Assembly: GCF_009617875.1 (NCBI RefSeq)
Contig: NZ_BLAV01000001.1
Span: forward strand, 992,001 to 1,056,000
Origin: Prolixibacter sp. NT017
GTDB lineage: Bacteria > Bacteroidota > Bacteroidia > Bacteroidales > Prolixibacteraceae
Direction of reading: 5' to 3'
DNA length: 64,000 nt
The position numbers and the translations under genes are program-made. The notes under the pieces were generated by a model. The model made no database searches and was not told where the DNA came from. It was given only the letters and a program-made list of their open reading frames with translations. Of this stretch, positions 63,143-64,000 are shown one piece after another (position 1 is the first letter of the stretch; the number at the start of each line of letters is the position of its first letter).

Positions 63143-64000
63143 TTACAATTTCGGTTGGGGGTGAGAAAGTTCCTTGTCAGTAATGCTTAGCATAGCGTAG
63201 TGAACTTCGTCTTCCTGCTTTAGCGAAAGTTCATAGTGATTCGGGTAAAGCAGTTCCAGTCTTTTCTTCAGGTTACTGATACCTATACCACCATTTTCTT
63301 TTTTGACGGAGACATTGCCAGCGCTGTTTTCCACCAGAAGTTTCATTCGTTCGTTGCTCAACTCCATTTGGATGACAATCCATGGTTTTTCTGCTCCGAA
63401 AGCCTTCAGGTGTTTGAAAGCATTCTCGATGAGTGGGATAAAGAGTAGCGGAGGAATTGTTCCCGTGCGATCATTTACCATAGAAAAAGAAATATCAACC
63501 TCTTCGTTTAACCTGATTTTTTCAAACTCGATATAACTTTTGATGAATTCCACTTCGTTGTCAATGCTCACTCTCGGGGCGTCTGCTTCATAAATTAGGT
63601 AACGCATAATTTCCGACAGCCGGGCAATCGTATCTGAAGTCAGTTCTGATTTCATCAGCGAAAGCGCATAAATACTGTTTAAAGAATTGAATAAGAAGTG
63701 AGGATTGACCTGTGTCCTTAGAAATTTTAGCTCTGCCTGGAGCTTTTCTTTTTCCAGTCGACTGCTTTTCTGTTGCTGAAACAGCCAGTATTCAGTTAGT
63801 TTGATGCCAAAGGGGATGACCATCGCTGTATTGAGGGTCAGAATAATATTCAGCTGATCGGTCAGCCGGAGCATGCTGTGTGGGCGCTCGGGGAAATAAA
63901 TGGACTCGATGAAAAAGTACCAGGTGAATTTTACCAGGATACTTAAAGAAGCCAGAATCAGCAAATAATATAAAATGAAGAGTAGATAGCGCTGACGTTC
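63143..64000 (-). CDS. LytS-type sensor histidine kinase, 5' end outside window
   Basis: The frame stays open to the right edge (the last visible residues at the edge read ERQRYLLFILYYLLI), so the start lies outside; a TTG at 63964 is not a credible start. Two membrane helices are visible (LILASLSILVKFTWYFF and LNIILTLNTAMVIPFGIKL). The His_kinase domain follows, with the phosphoacceptor His in LRTQVNPHFLFNSLNS. The ATPase has the N-box PLIENAFKHL and the glycine box GGIGISNLKKRLELLY. This PF06580-type kinase pairs with the LytTR regulator gene 11 bp downstream. The missing N-terminus should contain further helices. Confidence 0.93.
   Translation of the reverse strand, partial: ERQRYLLFILYYLLILASLSILVKFTWYFFIESIYFPERPHSMLRLTDQLNIILTLNTAMVIPFGIKLTEYWLFQQQKSSRLEKEKLQAELKFLRTQVNPHFLFNSLNSIYALSLMKSELTSDTIARLSEIMRYLIYEADAPRVSIDNEVEFIKSYIEFEKIRLNEEVDISFSMVNDRTGTIPPLLFIPLIENAFKHLKAFGAEKPWIVIQMELSNERMKLLVENSAGNVSVKKENGGIGISNLKKRLELLYPNHYELSLKQEDEVHYAMLSITDKELSHPQPKL

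Overview
The window looks like a chromosomal segment of a Bacteroidota, most likely an environmental (marine or sediment) member of the Marinilabiliales/Prolixibacteraceae type. This is an inference from gene content: exported DUF1080 and Gfo/Idh proteins, a Wzc with a Tyr-Gly tail, an RND pump fused to its outer-membrane factor, LytTR/LytS regulation, few Shine-Dalgarno sites and several promoter boxes close to TTTG-N19-TAnnTTTG. No rRNA, tRNA, CRISPR array, insertion sequence or prophage was recognised.

Positions 1-13.4 kb, minus strand: a Wzx/Wzy-type exopolysaccharide cluster cut by the left edge. In transcription order it holds a LexA-like regulator without the protease dyad, Wza, Wzc, two small accessory genes, a UDP-sugar 6-dehydrogenase, the Wzx flippase, three glycosyltransferases and a partial Wzy-like polymerase. 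The stretch from 7.1 to 9.2 kb is interrupted by intergenic repeats, including a ~340 bp array of CCTACC...GGTAGG palindromes.

Positions 13.4-22 kb: an AT-rich gap, a small gene with its own promoter, a mosaic of palindromic repeats, a tRNA-dihydrouridine synthase, then three predicted exported proteins (Tat aldo/keto reductase, tandem DUF1080 protein, lipoprotein Gfo/Idh oxidoreductase). They suggest extracytoplasmic keto-sugar chemistry. Between them lies an SRAP (YedK/HMCES-like) gene broken by one in-frame TGA, with 55 homologous codons still intact after the stop.

Positions 22-31 kb, minus strand: two large PAS-containing sensor kinases alternating with an exported ChbG/YdjC deacetylase and a GH20 hexosaminidase, which suggests amino-sugar glycan use. 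UppP follows on the plus strand.

Positions 32-43.6 kb: an argB-argD-argC-argJ operon of the acetyl-ornithine cycle, then a TauE/SafE transporter, a nitroreductase, MsrA, a PA0148-like adenine deaminase, an unknown helical protein, a dicarboxylate/amino-acid symporter and CorA.

Positions 44-53.7 kb: a CzcA-type metal efflux pump with a fused TolC domain and its adaptor, an exported thioredoxin, a GH29 fucosidase, an HD hydrolase and a glutaminase. A 42 bp minisatellite starts directly after the glutaminase stop, in the same frame.

Positions 54-64 kb: two unknown helical/TPR-like proteins with a TIGR00725 SLOG protein, membrane proteins (PsiE, CPBP, DUF456), a Zn-type CDF exporter, selD-mnmH for tRNA selenation, a small membrane protein and a LytTR/LytS two-component pair cut by the right edge. 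Where convergent genes meet, good intrinsic terminators are often visible.
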